Below are positions 42,977 through 51,366 of a DNA stretch of 64,000 nucleotides, one piece after another. Under the pieces are notes generated by a model. It was not told the origin of the DNA. It did not search any database and worked only from the letters and a program-made list of their open reading frames with translations. Both the position numbers and the translations under genes were made by a program. Origin of the DNA: Collinsella aerofaciens (lineage in GTDB: Bacteria > Actinomycetota > Coriobacteriia > Coriobacteriales > Coriobacteriaceae). Each line of letters starts with the position of its first letter. Position 1 is the first letter of the stretch. The stretch covers positions 62,001 to 126,000 of the forward strand of contig NZ_JADMSU010000006.1 of NCBI RefSeq assembly GCF_015561195.1, read 5' to 3'.

Positions 42977-43531
42977 TTACTCATCGAGCTTGAGATTCTT
43001 CAATGCTGCAAATGGATTTTCCGTGGCAGCGGCCCATTCTGCCTCTGCCTGGGCGGCGCAATCGCATTGCTCGACATTGAGATTGCAACCGCAAGTGGGA
43101 CACAGACCGCGGCAATCGGGCTTGCAGAGCACCACAAACGGCGTGTCCATAACGACCGCGTCGTTGATGGGCTCACCCAGATCCACGATGCGGTCCTCAC
43201 CCAGGAGCTCGTAGCCGTCCTCGTAAGCCTCGGGATCCTCGGGCTCCTCGAAGAGGTAGAACTCCTCGATCTCGCCGGCGATATCAAACGAGGCGGGCTC
43301 CAGGCAACGATCGCACTCGCCGGTGGCGTGCGCGCGGACCATGCCGGTAAGCAAGACACCGGTACCGGCATTGGTAAAGACAACGTCGTAGTCGATGCCG
43401 TCCTGCAGCTGGTACTCCTTCTCGCCCACCGTGTAGGTGGCGACATCGACCTTGCCGGTCAGCGGATACGAATCACCAGGAAACTCGAGCTGCTCGGAAA
43501 GATCGACGGCAACGCTCGGGAACTCAGCCAT
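42977..43531 (-). CDS. DUF177 (YceD) family protein
   Basis: A 184-residue DUF177/YceD protein, a family associated with rpmF and implicated in 23S rRNA accumulation or ribosome assembly. It shows GECDRCLEPASFDIAGEIEEFYLF (about residues 85-108), and a second Cys cluster CKPDCRGLCPTCGCNLN near 140-156, which is a likely zinc site. The ATG overlaps the stop of the preceding gene as TAATG. It is directly upstream of rpmF. Confidence 0.88.
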   Translation of the reverse strand: MAEFPSVAVDLSEQLEFPGDSYPLTGKVDVATYTVGEKEYQLQDGIDYDVVFTNAGTGVLLTGMVRAHATGECDRCLEPASFDIAGEIEEFYLFEEPEDPEAYEDGYELLGEDRIVDLGEPINDAVVMDTPFVVLCKPDCRGLCPTCGCNLNVEQCDCAAQAEAEWAAATENPFAALKNLKLDE

Positions 43532-44028
43532 TACCACTGACCATTCTGTTGGGCGGCACCCTCGTTGAGCTGCTGACGGCAACGGGTAACGGTGCCGGTC
43601 AGGCTCTTGAGGTTCTCCTCCAGGTGCGTAAAGACCTGCTCTGCGTAGTCCTCGGCAGCATAACGCGTCTCGCGCTCGTACTGCTGGGCACGATCGCGGA
43701 TGTCATCGGCCTGCTGCTGTGCCAAGCGGACGATCTCCTGCTCACCGGCAATGGTGAGGGCCTGCTGCTGAGCGTCGGCGATGATGGAATCGGCCTGAGC
43801 GGCGGCGGAAGCCATAAGCTCCTCGCGCTCCTTAAGGATACGGCGGGACTTCTGCCACTCCTCGGGATAGCTCATGCGGATCTCGTCGAGGATGTTGAAG
43901 AACACGTCGGCGTCGATGACCTTGAACTGAGCGTTCTTGCCGAAAGGCGGCTTGGCTTCCTCGATCAGCCCTTCGAGCTCATCGACCAAGCTGACGATCC
44001 TATCGCCAGGAAAATTCTCGCCCGGCAT
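43531..44028 (-). CDS. Coiled-coil protein of unknown function (DivIVA/ATPase-like)
   Basis: A 165-residue acidic protein. It begins IVSLVDELEGLIEEAKPPFG and has a FKVIDADVFFNILDEIRMSYPEEW segment. A long predicted coiled coil follows (KEREELMASAAAQADSIIADAQQQALTIAGEQEIVRLAQQQADDI), similar to the H+-ATPase subunit/DivIVA-like helical proteins found beside coaD in Gram-positives. No enzymatic motif is seen. AGGAG is 6 bases before the ATG. It precedes the DUF177 gene by TAATG overlap. Confidence 0.8.
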   Translation of the reverse strand: MPGENFPGDRIVSLVDELEGLIEEAKPPFGKNAQFKVIDADVFFNILDEIRMSYPEEWQKSRRILKEREELMASAAAQADSIIADAQQQALTIAGEQEIVRLAQQQADDIRDRAQQYERETRYAAEDYAEQVFTHLEENLKSLTGTVTRCRQQLNEGAAQQNGQW

Positions 44029-44096
44029 CCGGTCTCCTTTCATAGGTAACATATCATCGTGCTAGTTTACCACATGCCACCAGGCAATAAAAAACG

Positions 44097-44594
44097 TCAC
44101 GAAAAGCGATGTCTGAGCGCTTCGACCACGTTGGGCGGGACAAACGTCGATACATCGCTGCCGAGTGAGGCGATCTGGCGAACGACCGAGCTCGAGATAT
44201 AGCCGTACTGCGGCGCACTCATGACAAAGATGGACTCCAGCTCGTTATCCAAGCGATAGTTGAGATCTGCCTGCTGCAGCTCGTACTCAAAGTCGGTCAT
44301 GGCGCGCAGGCCCTTGACCACGGCCCCCGCCCCCTGCTCACGAGCGAAGTCGACCAAGAGGCCGGTAAAGGGCAGGACCGCGACGCCGTCGATATCACCG
44401 AGCGCCTCGCGGGCCAGTGCCACGCGCTCATCGAGCATAAACGTGGTACCCACACCGTTTTTACCCTGCGACTCGGCAACAGCGACGATCACGCTGGGAA
44501 AGATGCGACGGGCGCGGCGGATGACGTCGATATGGCCAAACGTGATGGGATCGAAGGTGCCCGGGACGATCACGCGGTTGATGGTGTCATTCAT
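44097..44594 (-). CDS. coaD: Phosphopantetheine adenylyltransferase
   Basis: Transfers AMP from ATP to 4'-phosphopantetheine, the fourth step of CoA synthesis, 165 residues. The nucleotidyltransferase motif GTFDPITFGHIDVIRRA is at residues 12-28, and YISSSVVRQIASLGSDVSTFVP at the C-terminus (about 128-149) is diagnostic. The start at 44594 has AGGAGG 6 bases upstream and overlaps the rsmD 3' end, the standard rsmD-coaD pair. Confidence 0.96.
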   Translation of the reverse strand: MNDTINRVIVPGTFDPITFGHIDVIRRARRIFPSVIVAVAESQGKNGVGTTFMLDERVALAREALGDIDGVAVLPFTGLLVDFAREQGAGAVVKGLRAMTDFEYELQQADLNYRLDNELESIFVMSAPQYGYISSSVVRQIASLGSDVSTFVPPNVVEALRHRFS

Positions 44595-45243
44595 GGGCGT
44601 CCTCCTGAAACGTCGTGGCATCGTTGTTGTCAGCATCGGTGCCGGCGTTATCGCCCTCACCATCGTCATCGCCGACCCAACGAAGCAGGTCGACCGAGGT
44701 AATGCCGTAGCGCTTCTCGCGCACGATCTCAAAGCCTGCCGGATGCGCGCCCGCATCGGCGGCGGCATGCTCAAACAGGGCATAAGCGCCAGGTGCAAGC
44801 AGACCCTGCTGAGCCAGGTTCTGCAGCAGTTCCTCGACCGGCTCGGCACCAAAAGCATAGGGCGGGTCGAGCAGGACCAGATCAAAGGGGCCGCCCGGCA
44901 CACGACCGCGCGAGGCGCTCGCCAGCATGTCGCCCGTTACCACGCGCCAACGCGCACGGTCACGGCAGAGCGACTCGATATTCTTGGTAATGAGCCGCGC
45001 GGCATTCCGATCGATCTCGAACGTCGTGAGTGAGCGGGCACCACGTGAGAGCATCTCTAACCCTAAGGCACCGGAGCCGCCAAAGGCGTCCAGCACGCGG
45101 ACCTCGTCCAGATCGAAGTCAAATGCCGACATGACCATAGATGCGCATGCCTCGCGCACGCGATCGGTCGTGGGGCGGGTGACATCGCGACCACGAGGCT
45201 CCTCGATCTTACGACCGCGCCATTCGCCGCCGATGATTCTCAT
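44587..45243 (-). CDS. rsmD: 16S rRNA (guanine966-N2) methyltransferase RsmD
   Basis: Methylates the 2-amino group of G966 in 16S rRNA. In 218 residues: the MRIIGGEWRGRKI start, RPTTDRVREACASMV, the SAM loop VLDAFGGSGALGLEMLSRGA (about residues 49-68), and the catalytic DPPYAFG (about 127). The C-terminus is a long Asp/Asn/Thr tail not in the core fold. The ATGA start overlaps the recG stop. Confidence 0.95.
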   Translation of the reverse strand: MRIIGGEWRGRKIEEPRGRDVTRPTTDRVREACASMVMSAFDFDLDEVRVLDAFGGSGALGLEMLSRGARSLTTFEIDRNAARLITKNIESLCRDRARWRVVTGDMLASASRGRVPGGPFDLVLLDPPYAFGAEPVEELLQNLAQQGLLAPGAYALFEHAAADAGAHPAGFEIVREKRYGITSVDLLRWVGDDDGEGDNAGTDADNNDATTFQEDAHE

Positions 45244-47417
45244 CCTCCGCTGACCTCCTTAAAAATGTGTCGATATCGCATGGCGACCGCATCGCGCAGG
45301 GGGCGCGTCGCCACGGAGTCAAGGGTGCAAGCATACCGCAAGAGCTCGACCGCGTCCAAATGGGCCCACTCGATCAGCTCCTCGTCGGCATCCAGGTCGA
45401 CAAAGCGCAGGGTCACACCGCCATGCTGGCGGTACCCCAGAATTTCGCCCTCGTGGCGCAGACGCAGGTCCATCTGGGCGAGCGTAAAGCCGTCCGAGGT
45501 CTTTTCGAGCGACTGGAGACGGTCTTGCGCCGCCGAAGCGCCGCCGTTGCCCTTGGAGTGCGTCATGACCAGGCAGGTGCCCGACACGCTGCCGCGGCCC
45601 ACGCGGCCGCGCAGCTGGTGCAGGGCCGCCAAGCCAAAGCGCTCACCGTTCTCGATGACCATGACGGTGGCGTTGGGCACGTCGACGCCCACCTCGACCA
45701 CCGTAGTCGAGACGAGCACGTCAATCTCGCCGCGCTTGAAGGCATCGATAACCTGGTCCTTCTCCCCCGCTGGCATGCGGCCGTGAAGGCGCTCGATGGC
45801 AAGACCCGGCAACGCCAGACGCAGGCGATCGAGCTCGGTCGCCGTATCGTGCAGCGGCACGGGGACCGTCACGCGGCCCTCGCCGTCGCGGGCGATACCG
45901 GGCACGTCCTCCAGCTCATCGGCCGAGTCGCTCGGCTCCACGAGCGGGCAAATCACGTAGGCCTGCTGACCCTTTTCATGCGCCTCGCGGATGGCGCCAT
46001 AGGCAAGGTCGCGGCTCGACTCGGTAAGCACGCGTGTCGTCACGCCAGCGCCAGGGACGGGCCGATGGCGGATGATGCTCGTGTCCAGATCGCCGTAGAC
46101 CGAAAGTGCCAGCGTACGTGGGATGGGCGTTGCCGTCATAACGAGCAGATCGGCACCAGGGCCCTTCGCACGCAGGGCGTTGCGTTGGCCGACGCCAAAC
46201 CGGTGCTGCTCATCGATGACCACGAGCGACAGGTGCTTGAACGCAACGTTATCCGAAAGCACCGCGTGGGTGCCAAAGAGGACATCGAGCTCGCCCGATT
46301 CCAGCTGCGCATGGATCCGCTCGCGCTCGGCCGCCGGCGTGGCGCCCGTCAGGAGCGCCCAGGTCATGCCAGCCTGCGAAAGCAAGGGGCCGGTCTTATC
46401 GGCATATTGACGCGCCAGCACGCCCGTGGGCGCCATAACGCAGGCCTGCGTGCCGCTATCGGCAGCCACAGCCAGCGCGCAGGCGGCAACAGCGGTCTTG
46501 CCGGTACCGACATCGCCCAGCAGCAGGCGGTTCATCACGCGCCCGCCATCGCACATATCGCGCAGGATATCTTGGAACGCGGCCTCCTGCTCGTCGCTCA
46601 GCGAAAACGGCAGGGCCTGCTTAAGCGCGGCCAGGTGCTCGCCCGCGGCGTGGGCATAGGGCACCACATCGACCAAGCCGCCGTCGTTGCGCAGGCGCAG
46701 CGCCAGCTGCAGGTAGAGGCACTCCTCGTAGGCAAGCCGTGCGCGCGCGATATCGCGCTCAGCCATGCTCGAAGGAAAGTGGATCGATCGAAGCGCACGG
46801 GCATTGCTCATCAGGCGACGTTTAACGCGCAAGCGTGCGGGAATCGGGTCGAAGGGATTGCCGACGACCTCGAGCGCGCCACTTACGATGCGGCGCATCC
46901 ATGCCTGGCTCACGCCGTCACTCACATAATGGACCGGCAAAATGGTGCCCGCAGCACGCCCCTCATCGAGCTTTTCAAAGTGCGGCGAGGCCATCTGCTT
47001 AAAACCGTAGGCAAACTCAACCTTGCCCATCACGGCCAGGCGGTCGCCCTGCTTAAGCTGCTGGGCAATCCAAGGCTGACGGAAAAAGGCGACCTGCAGC
47101 ACGCCCGTCTCATCAACGAGTGAGACCTCGGTCACCTGCATGCGCGGACGCGGCTTCTTTTGAACGATACGGTCGACCGTGGCGATGATGGTGCACACGG
47201 TACCAATGGGCGCCATCTCGATGGACCAGGAGCGCGTAAAGTCGAGGTATCGATGAGGGATATGGAGAAGGAGGTCCCCCACCGTCCGAATACCCAGACG
47301 GCGAAGGGCCTCCTCACGTTTACCCGAAACATATTTGAGTCGCGCGATATCCTCGTCGAGCGCATTGCTCTGGGCAAAGCGCTCCGAGACGCGCGGCACG
47401 GAGCACAGCTCGGACAT
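45240..47417 (-). CDS. recG: ATP-dependent DNA helicase RecG
   Basis: Branch-migrating helicase for stalled forks and recombination intermediates, about 725 residues. A wedge/OB domain (RRLGIRTVGDLLLHIPHRYLDF) precedes the helicase motifs: Walker A GDVGTGKTA (about residue 318), motif II DEQHRFGV, motif III TATPIPRT, and the C-terminal motif VI QLRGRVGRGS. The start at 47417 (MSELCSVPRV) is chosen by length and family; no strong ribosome site is visible. It is 10 bases downstream of the FakA-like gene. Confidence 0.95.
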   Translation of the reverse strand: MSELCSVPRVSERFAQSNALDEDIARLKYVSGKREEALRRLGIRTVGDLLLHIPHRYLDFTRSWSIEMAPIGTVCTIIATVDRIVQKKPRPRMQVTEVSLVDETGVLQVAFFRQPWIAQQLKQGDRLAVMGKVEFAYGFKQMASPHFEKLDEGRAAGTILPVHYVSDGVSQAWMRRIVSGALEVVGNPFDPIPARLRVKRRLMSNARALRSIHFPSSMAERDIARARLAYEECLYLQLALRLRNDGGLVDVVPYAHAAGEHLAALKQALPFSLSDEQEAAFQDILRDMCDGGRVMNRLLLGDVGTGKTAVAACALAVAADSGTQACVMAPTGVLARQYADKTGPLLSQAGMTWALLTGATPAAERERIHAQLESGELDVLFGTHAVLSDNVAFKHLSLVVIDEQHRFGVGQRNALRAKGPGADLLVMTATPIPRTLALSVYGDLDTSIIRHRPVPGAGVTTRVLTESSRDLAYGAIREAHEKGQQAYVICPLVEPSDSADELEDVPGIARDGEGRVTVPVPLHDTATELDRLRLALPGLAIERLHGRMPAGEKDQVIDAFKRGEIDVLVSTTVVEVGVDVPNATVMVIENGERFGLAALHQLRGRVGRGSVSGTCLVMTHSKGNGGASAAQDRLQSLEKTSDGFTLAQMDLRLRHEGEILGYRQHGGVTLRFVDLDADEELIEWAHLDAVELLRYACTLDSVATRPLRDAVAMRYRHIFKEVSGG

Positions 47418-47427
47418 GGGCAGTTGC

Positions 47428-49089
47428 CTACTCGATCGAGAAGATAACGGGATAGAGCGGCTGCTCGCCACGATGGGCGTCAATCTCCAGATCGGGCTGA
47501 GCCTCCTCGATAGCGTCGACGATCTCCTGGAAGGCCTCATCGGACAGTTCCTCGCCGGCCAGAATCGTCAGCGCGTCGCCCTCCTCTTCCTCCTGCATAC
47601 GGTTGATGCAATCGAGCGTGACCTGCTTCACGTCGGAGCCGACCACGTCGATGGAGCCGGCAATGATGCCCATGACGTCACCGGAGTGAATTGGCGAACC
47701 GTCGGAGGCACTGGAGTCGCGCACGGCGCGGGTGACCTCGCCATCGCGGACCTCGCTGATGGCGTCGACCATAGCGGCGACGGCATCAGCGAGCTCGGAA
47801 TCGGGCAGGACCGCGAACAGCGCGGAGAAGGCCTGCGGAACGGTCTTGGTGGGAACGACGGCGACCTTCTTGTCGGTGCAGGCAGAGGCAGCGGCCTCGG
47901 CGGCCATGCGGATGTTGCCGTTGTTGGGCAGAATGATGACCGAGGTCGCGTTGACCTGGTCGACGGCGCCCAGCAGGTCTGCAGTCGAGGGATTCATGGT
48001 CTGGCCACCGGACACGATCACGTCAACGCCGAGGGACTTGAGGATGTCTGCCTCGCCGGAACCGGCGGCAACGGCGACAAAGCCCAGGGTCTTCGCGGGC
48101 TCGGCGGCCTTCTCCTGGTCCTCGTGGATCTTGGCGGTACGGTCGTGGGCCTCCATCTCCATGTTGTGGATAAAGACCTCGTAGATCTGGCCAAGCTGCA
48201 GCATGTGCTCGAGCACCAGGTTCGGGGTGTTGGAGTGCACGTGGATCTTGTAGTCGGGATATGCGCCCACGAGCAGCTCACAGTCGCCCATGGAACCCAG
48301 GAACTTAAGGCACTCGTCCTCGTCAAACGGGGCGTCGGCCTTAAACAGGAACTCATTGCAGTAACGGAATTCCGAGCCCTCCCAGTCGTCGTTGGCCTCG
48401 ATCTCAACGCGGCCAAGAGCGGCATCACGGGCAGAGCCGGCGGAGTCAAACGTAGCGGAGAAATCCTCGACAACGGTGCTGCGGCCAAGAGCGGCAGCTA
48501 CGAAGTTCTCGAGGAAGATGGCAAAGCCAAAGGCGCCGGAGTCGACCACGCCGTTCTCCTTCAGAACGGGCAGCAGGTCGGGCGTGCGAGCGACGGACTG
48601 GTAGGCCTCGACGACGATGGCATCGAGCGCGTCCTCGGCCGAGAACTTCTTCTTTTCGCACTCGTCGGCCTTGGTCGAGACATCGCGCAGCACCGTGAGA
48701 ATCGTGCCCTCGATGGGCTTACGGACGGCCTGGAAGGCGACCTTGACGGCGCGGCGGAACGCATAGGCGATGTTGGCGGACGTGATGGGCTCATCAGCAG
48801 AGACGAGACCCTCGGCCACGCCGCGCAGGATCTGAGAGGTGATGACGCCGGAGTTGCCGCGGGCACCCATCAGGGAGCCGTGGGTGATGGCGCCGGCGAT
48901 GGCCTCCATATCGGCATCGGCGGGAAGGGCGGAAAGCTCCTTGGTCACCGAGGCGAGCGTGAGCGACATGTTGGTACCGGTGTCGCCGTCGGGTACGGGG
49001 AAGACATTGAGCTTGTTGATCTCCTCGGCCTTGTCGGAAACAGCAGCCGCAGCGATCGGAAAACAGGTGCGAATGGTCTTTGCAATCAT
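47428..49089 (-). CDS. DAK2-domain kinase, FakA-like
   Basis: 553-residue homologue of B. subtilis YloV and S. aureus FakA, the ATP-binding subunit of fatty acid kinase, which phosphorylates exogenous fatty acids bound to FakB. The DAK2 domain shows NKLNVFPVPDGDTGTNMSLT (about residues 24-43), and ITHGSLMGARGNSGVITSQIL (about 70-90). The C-terminal FakA_C domain follows. No fakB is in the window. It is paired with the Asp23 gene just upstream, as in Firmicutes. Confidence 0.9.
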   Translation of the reverse strand: MIAKTIRTCFPIAAAAVSDKAEEINKLNVFPVPDGDTGTNMSLTLASVTKELSALPADADMEAIAGAITHGSLMGARGNSGVITSQILRGVAEGLVSADEPITSANIAYAFRRAVKVAFQAVRKPIEGTILTVLRDVSTKADECEKKKFSAEDALDAIVVEAYQSVARTPDLLPVLKENGVVDSGAFGFAIFLENFVAAALGRSTVVEDFSATFDSAGSARDAALGRVEIEANDDWEGSEFRYCNEFLFKADAPFDEDECLKFLGSMGDCELLVGAYPDYKIHVHSNTPNLVLEHMLQLGQIYEVFIHNMEMEAHDRTAKIHEDQEKAAEPAKTLGFVAVAAGSGEADILKSLGVDVIVSGGQTMNPSTADLLGAVDQVNATSVIILPNNGNIRMAAEAAASACTDKKVAVVPTKTVPQAFSALFAVLPDSELADAVAAMVDAISEVRDGEVTRAVRDSSASDGSPIHSGDVMGIIAGSIDVVGSDVKQVTLDCINRMQEEEEGDALTILAGEELSDEAFQEIVDAIEEAQPDLEIDAHRGEQPLYPVIFSIE

Positions 49090-49116
49090 GGGTATTTGAA
49101 TCTCCGTTTTCGGATG

Positions 49117-49473
49117 CTAGTTCAGACGGCTCTTGAGCGCGTCGATGTGAATGCCGATCTTAAGGCTGGCGGGATCGATCTGGGCGATCTCCTGCAGGGT
49201 GAAGGCAACGGAGCTCGAAAGATTGTGGCAGACGGACTTCATGTTGACGCCGTTCTCGAGCACGACGTGAAGATCGACCGTAAGGCCGTTCTCGTCGGCG
49301 GAGACAAGCACGCCCTTGCGGAGGCGCTGACCGGCAAGCAGGCGCACGCTCTCGGCGCCTTGGAGCTGCTCAGCCATACCGACGACGCCATAGCATGTCA
49401 TCGCGGCATAACCGGCAATATCGGCAATAACGTCGTTCGAGACGCTCAGGCTGCCGTTAATGGTCTCAGACAC
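49117..49473 (-). CDS. Asp23/Gls24 family protein (YloU-like)
   Basis: 118-residue Asp23-domain protein (SETINGSLSVSNDVIADIAGYAAMTCYGVVG, NGLTVDLHVVLENGVNMKSV). It is the second Asp23 member in the window. The neighbour FakA-like gene 28 bases downstream is the classic YloU-YloV arrangement. The start is GTG at 49473 with AAGGAG 6 bases upstream; the longer frame has no site. Its role is unproven but linked to lipid or envelope metabolism. Confidence 0.88.
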   Translation of the reverse strand: MSETINGSLSVSNDVIADIAGYAAMTCYGVVGMAEQLQGAESVRLLAGQRLRKGVLVSADENGLTVDLHVVLENGVNMKSVCHNLSSSVAFTLQEIAQIDPASLKIGIHIDALKSRLN

Positions 49474-49630
49474 AAGAATCTCCTTATCTGGTGCTCGCGA
49501 CACCATGTCGTGGGAGCAATCATTGCAATATTCTACAACGACCGCGCCATGTTGAGGTGGTGGGTCGCGGGATTACATCCTCGACACGAAATGTTGATAT
49601 GGCAACGTTCGAGTCAAGTGGTCGCGGCAT

Positions 49631-49661
49631 GAAAAAACCCGCCGCATAAGCGACGGGTTTT
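49631..49661 (-). terminator. Terminator after tRNA-Asn
   Basis: AAAACCCGCCGC (49634-49645) pairs with GCGACGGGTTTT (49650-49661), loop ATAA, one wobble. Minus-strand T run GTTTTTTC. Confidence 0.85.
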
Positions 49662-49667
49662 ACAACC

Positions 49668-49742
49668 TGGCTCCCCGGGTAGGACTCGAACCTACAACAG
49701 CGCGGTTAACAGCCGCGTGCTCTACCATTGAGCTACCGAGGA
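49668..49742 (-). tRNA. tRNA-Asn (GUU), CCA encoded
   Basis: 75 bases including the encoded CCA. The acceptor TCCTCGG pairs with CCGGGGA. The anticodon arm CGCGG-CTGTTAA-CCGCG carries anticodon GTT, and the T arm GTAGGTTCGAGTCCTAC is canonical. The D arm is GCTCAATGGTAGAGC. It is followed by a terminator and lies upstream of the Asp23-FakA-recG unit. Confidence 0.95.
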
Positions 49743-49828
49743 ATAGGTGCGTGCTCTCAAGCAACGAAGTTTATTATACGGACGAATCAGCTCAGGGCAA
49801 GAACTTTTTTAAGAATTTTTCCGACCTA

Positions 49829-49852
49829 GTCATTGGAGACGTCCCCAATGAC
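49829..49852. repeat. 24-base palindrome, second copy of the CATTG..GACGTCCCCAATG family
   Basis: GTCATTGGAGAC and its partner GTCCCCAATGAC form arms of 12 with one A/C mismatch. It lies between tRNA-Asn and rpoD. The core matches the palindrome at 29609-29638 in 18 of 20 positions. Confidence 0.75.
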
Positions 49853-49858
49853 CACATG

Positions 49859-49893
49859 AAAGCGCCCCCAAGCGGATGTGCTTGAGGGCGCTT
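49859..49893 (-). terminator. Terminator after rpoD
   Basis: AAGCGCCC(C)CAAGC pairs with GCTTG(A)GGGCGCTT around GGATGT. The T run on the minus strand is only three, so it is of moderate strength. Confidence 0.6.
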
Positions 49894-49906
49894 CTTGCTT
49901 GCGAGG

Positions 49907-51256
49907 TTATGACTCGATGTAGTCCTTCAGCTTGCTGCTGCGGCTCGGGTGGCGGAGCTTGGCCAGGGTCTTGGACTCGATCTGGCGGATACGCTCGCGC
50001 GTGACGCCAAACTCGCGGCCGACTTCCTCGAGCGTACGGGGATGCCCGTCGACAAGGCCAAAGCGCAGCTCGATAACCTTGCGCTCACGATCGGCAAGCG
50101 AGTCGAGCACCTGAGTGAGCTGCTCCTGCAGCATGGAGAAGCTGGCGGCATCGGGAGGAACGATTGCCTGGGAGTCCTCGATGAAGTCGCCCAGCTGGGA
50201 ATCCTCTTCCTCGCCGATGGGGGTCTCGAGCGACACGGGCTCCTGCGAGATCTTCTGGATCTCGCGGACGCGATCGGCGCTCATGTCCATCTCGGCACCG
50301 ATCTCCTCGGGGGTCGGGTCGCGGCCCAGGTCCTGAAGGAGCTGGCGCTGCACGCGGACGAGCTTGTTGATGGTCTCGACCATGTGTACGGGAATACGGA
50401 TGGTACGGGCCTGGTCGGCAATGGCGCGCGTAATGGCCTGACGGATCCACCACGTGGCGTACGTGGAGAACTTGAAACCCTTCTGGTAGTCGAACTTCTC
50501 GACGGCGCGAATCAGACCGAGGTTGCCCTCCTGGATCAGGTCAAGGAACAGCATGCCGCGGCCGACATAGCGCTTGGCAATGGAGACAACCAGACGCAGG
50601 TTTGCGCTGATGAGTGCCTGCTTGGCTTCGAGGCCGACGTTCTCAATGCGCGTAAGACGACGCATCTCGGCACGCGTGAGCTCGAGCTCACCGGCATCGG
50701 CAGCCTCGAGCTTCTCGGTGGCCTCAAGACCGGCCTCGATCTTCATAGCCAGATCGACCTCTTCGGAGGCGGTCAGCAGGTCGACCTTGCCGATCTCCTT
50801 GAGGTACATACGAACCGGATCGCCGGTCAGCATCACCGTGGAGGCATCGATGCCACGCACGCGCGAGCGTGAACGGGACGTGCGCACGGTGCGCTTCTTC
50901 TTGCTCTTGGAAGAACCCATCTCGGCGTCGGCCTGACGGGCCATCTTGAGCTCATGATCGTCGAGCGAGCCGGAATCGTGCTCGTCGTCGTCATCGAAAT
51001 CGTCGGTATCGGTATCGTTATCGTCATCGTCGACGTCCATGGGGGCGTCGTCGTTACCGCTCGCGGAGATAATCTGGATGCCGCTGTTGCGCAGCGCGGA
51101 ATACACCGCGGTGAGCTGCTCGTCAGAAACATCGATATCCTTCAGGGCGACCTGAATCTCGTCCTCGGTTACCGAAGTCCTGTTTGAGCCGTTGCCCATG
51201 AGCTTTGCAACGTAGGATTCCAGCCCAGTACCCGTGCTCTCAGTCTTTTTTGGCAC
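49907..51256 (-). CDS. rpoD: RNA polymerase primary sigma factor RpoD/SigA
   Basis: Housekeeping sigma-70, 449 residues. Region 1.1 is diverged and acidic ([21 protein letters not shown], about 75-96). Region 1.2 is [25 protein letters not shown]. Region 2 contains [39 protein letters not shown] and [20 protein letters not shown]. Region 4 ends with [30 protein letters not shown]. The start is GTG at 51256 with AGGGAG 6 bases upstream; an ATG at 51271 lacks a site. It follows dnaG in the usual dnaG-rpoD order. Confidence 0.96.
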   Translation of the reverse strand: MPKKTESTGTGLESYVAKLMGNGSNRTSVTEDEIQVALKDIDVSDEQLTAVYSALRNSGIQIISASGNDDAPMDVDDDDNDTDTDDFDDDDEHDSGSLDDHELKMARQADAEMGSSKSKKKRTVRTSRSRSRVRGIDASTVMLTGDPVRMYLKEIGKVDLLTASEEVDLAMKIEAGLEATEKLEAADAGELELTRAEMRRLTRIENVGLEAKQALISANLRLVVSIAKRYVGRGMLFLDLIQEGNLGLIRAVEKFDYQKGFKFSTYATWWIRQAITRAIADQARTIRIPVHMVETINKLVRVQRQLLQDLGRDPTPEEIGAEMDMSADRVREIQKISQEPVSLETPIGEEEDSQLGDFIEDSQAIVPPDAASFSMLQEQLTQVLDSLADRERKVIELRFGLVDGHPRTLEEVGREFGVTRERIRQIESKTLAKLRHPSRSSKLKDYIES

Positions 51257-51302
51257 AGATTCTCCCTTCATAGTCCACAGGACTCAATACTTTAGCACAC
51301 AC

Positions 51303-51314
51303 ATAGACGTCTAT
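51303..51314. promoter_or_regulatory. 12-base palindrome upstream of rpoD
   Basis: Perfect ATAGACGTCTAT, about 47 bases before the rpoD GTG, in the 110-base dnaG-rpoD gap. Possible operator or part of a promoter; nothing else is known. Confidence 0.35.
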
Positions 51315-51366
51315 ACCCAAAAAGAGGACTGGATATAGGCGAGAATACGCTGGTTGACCACAACAT

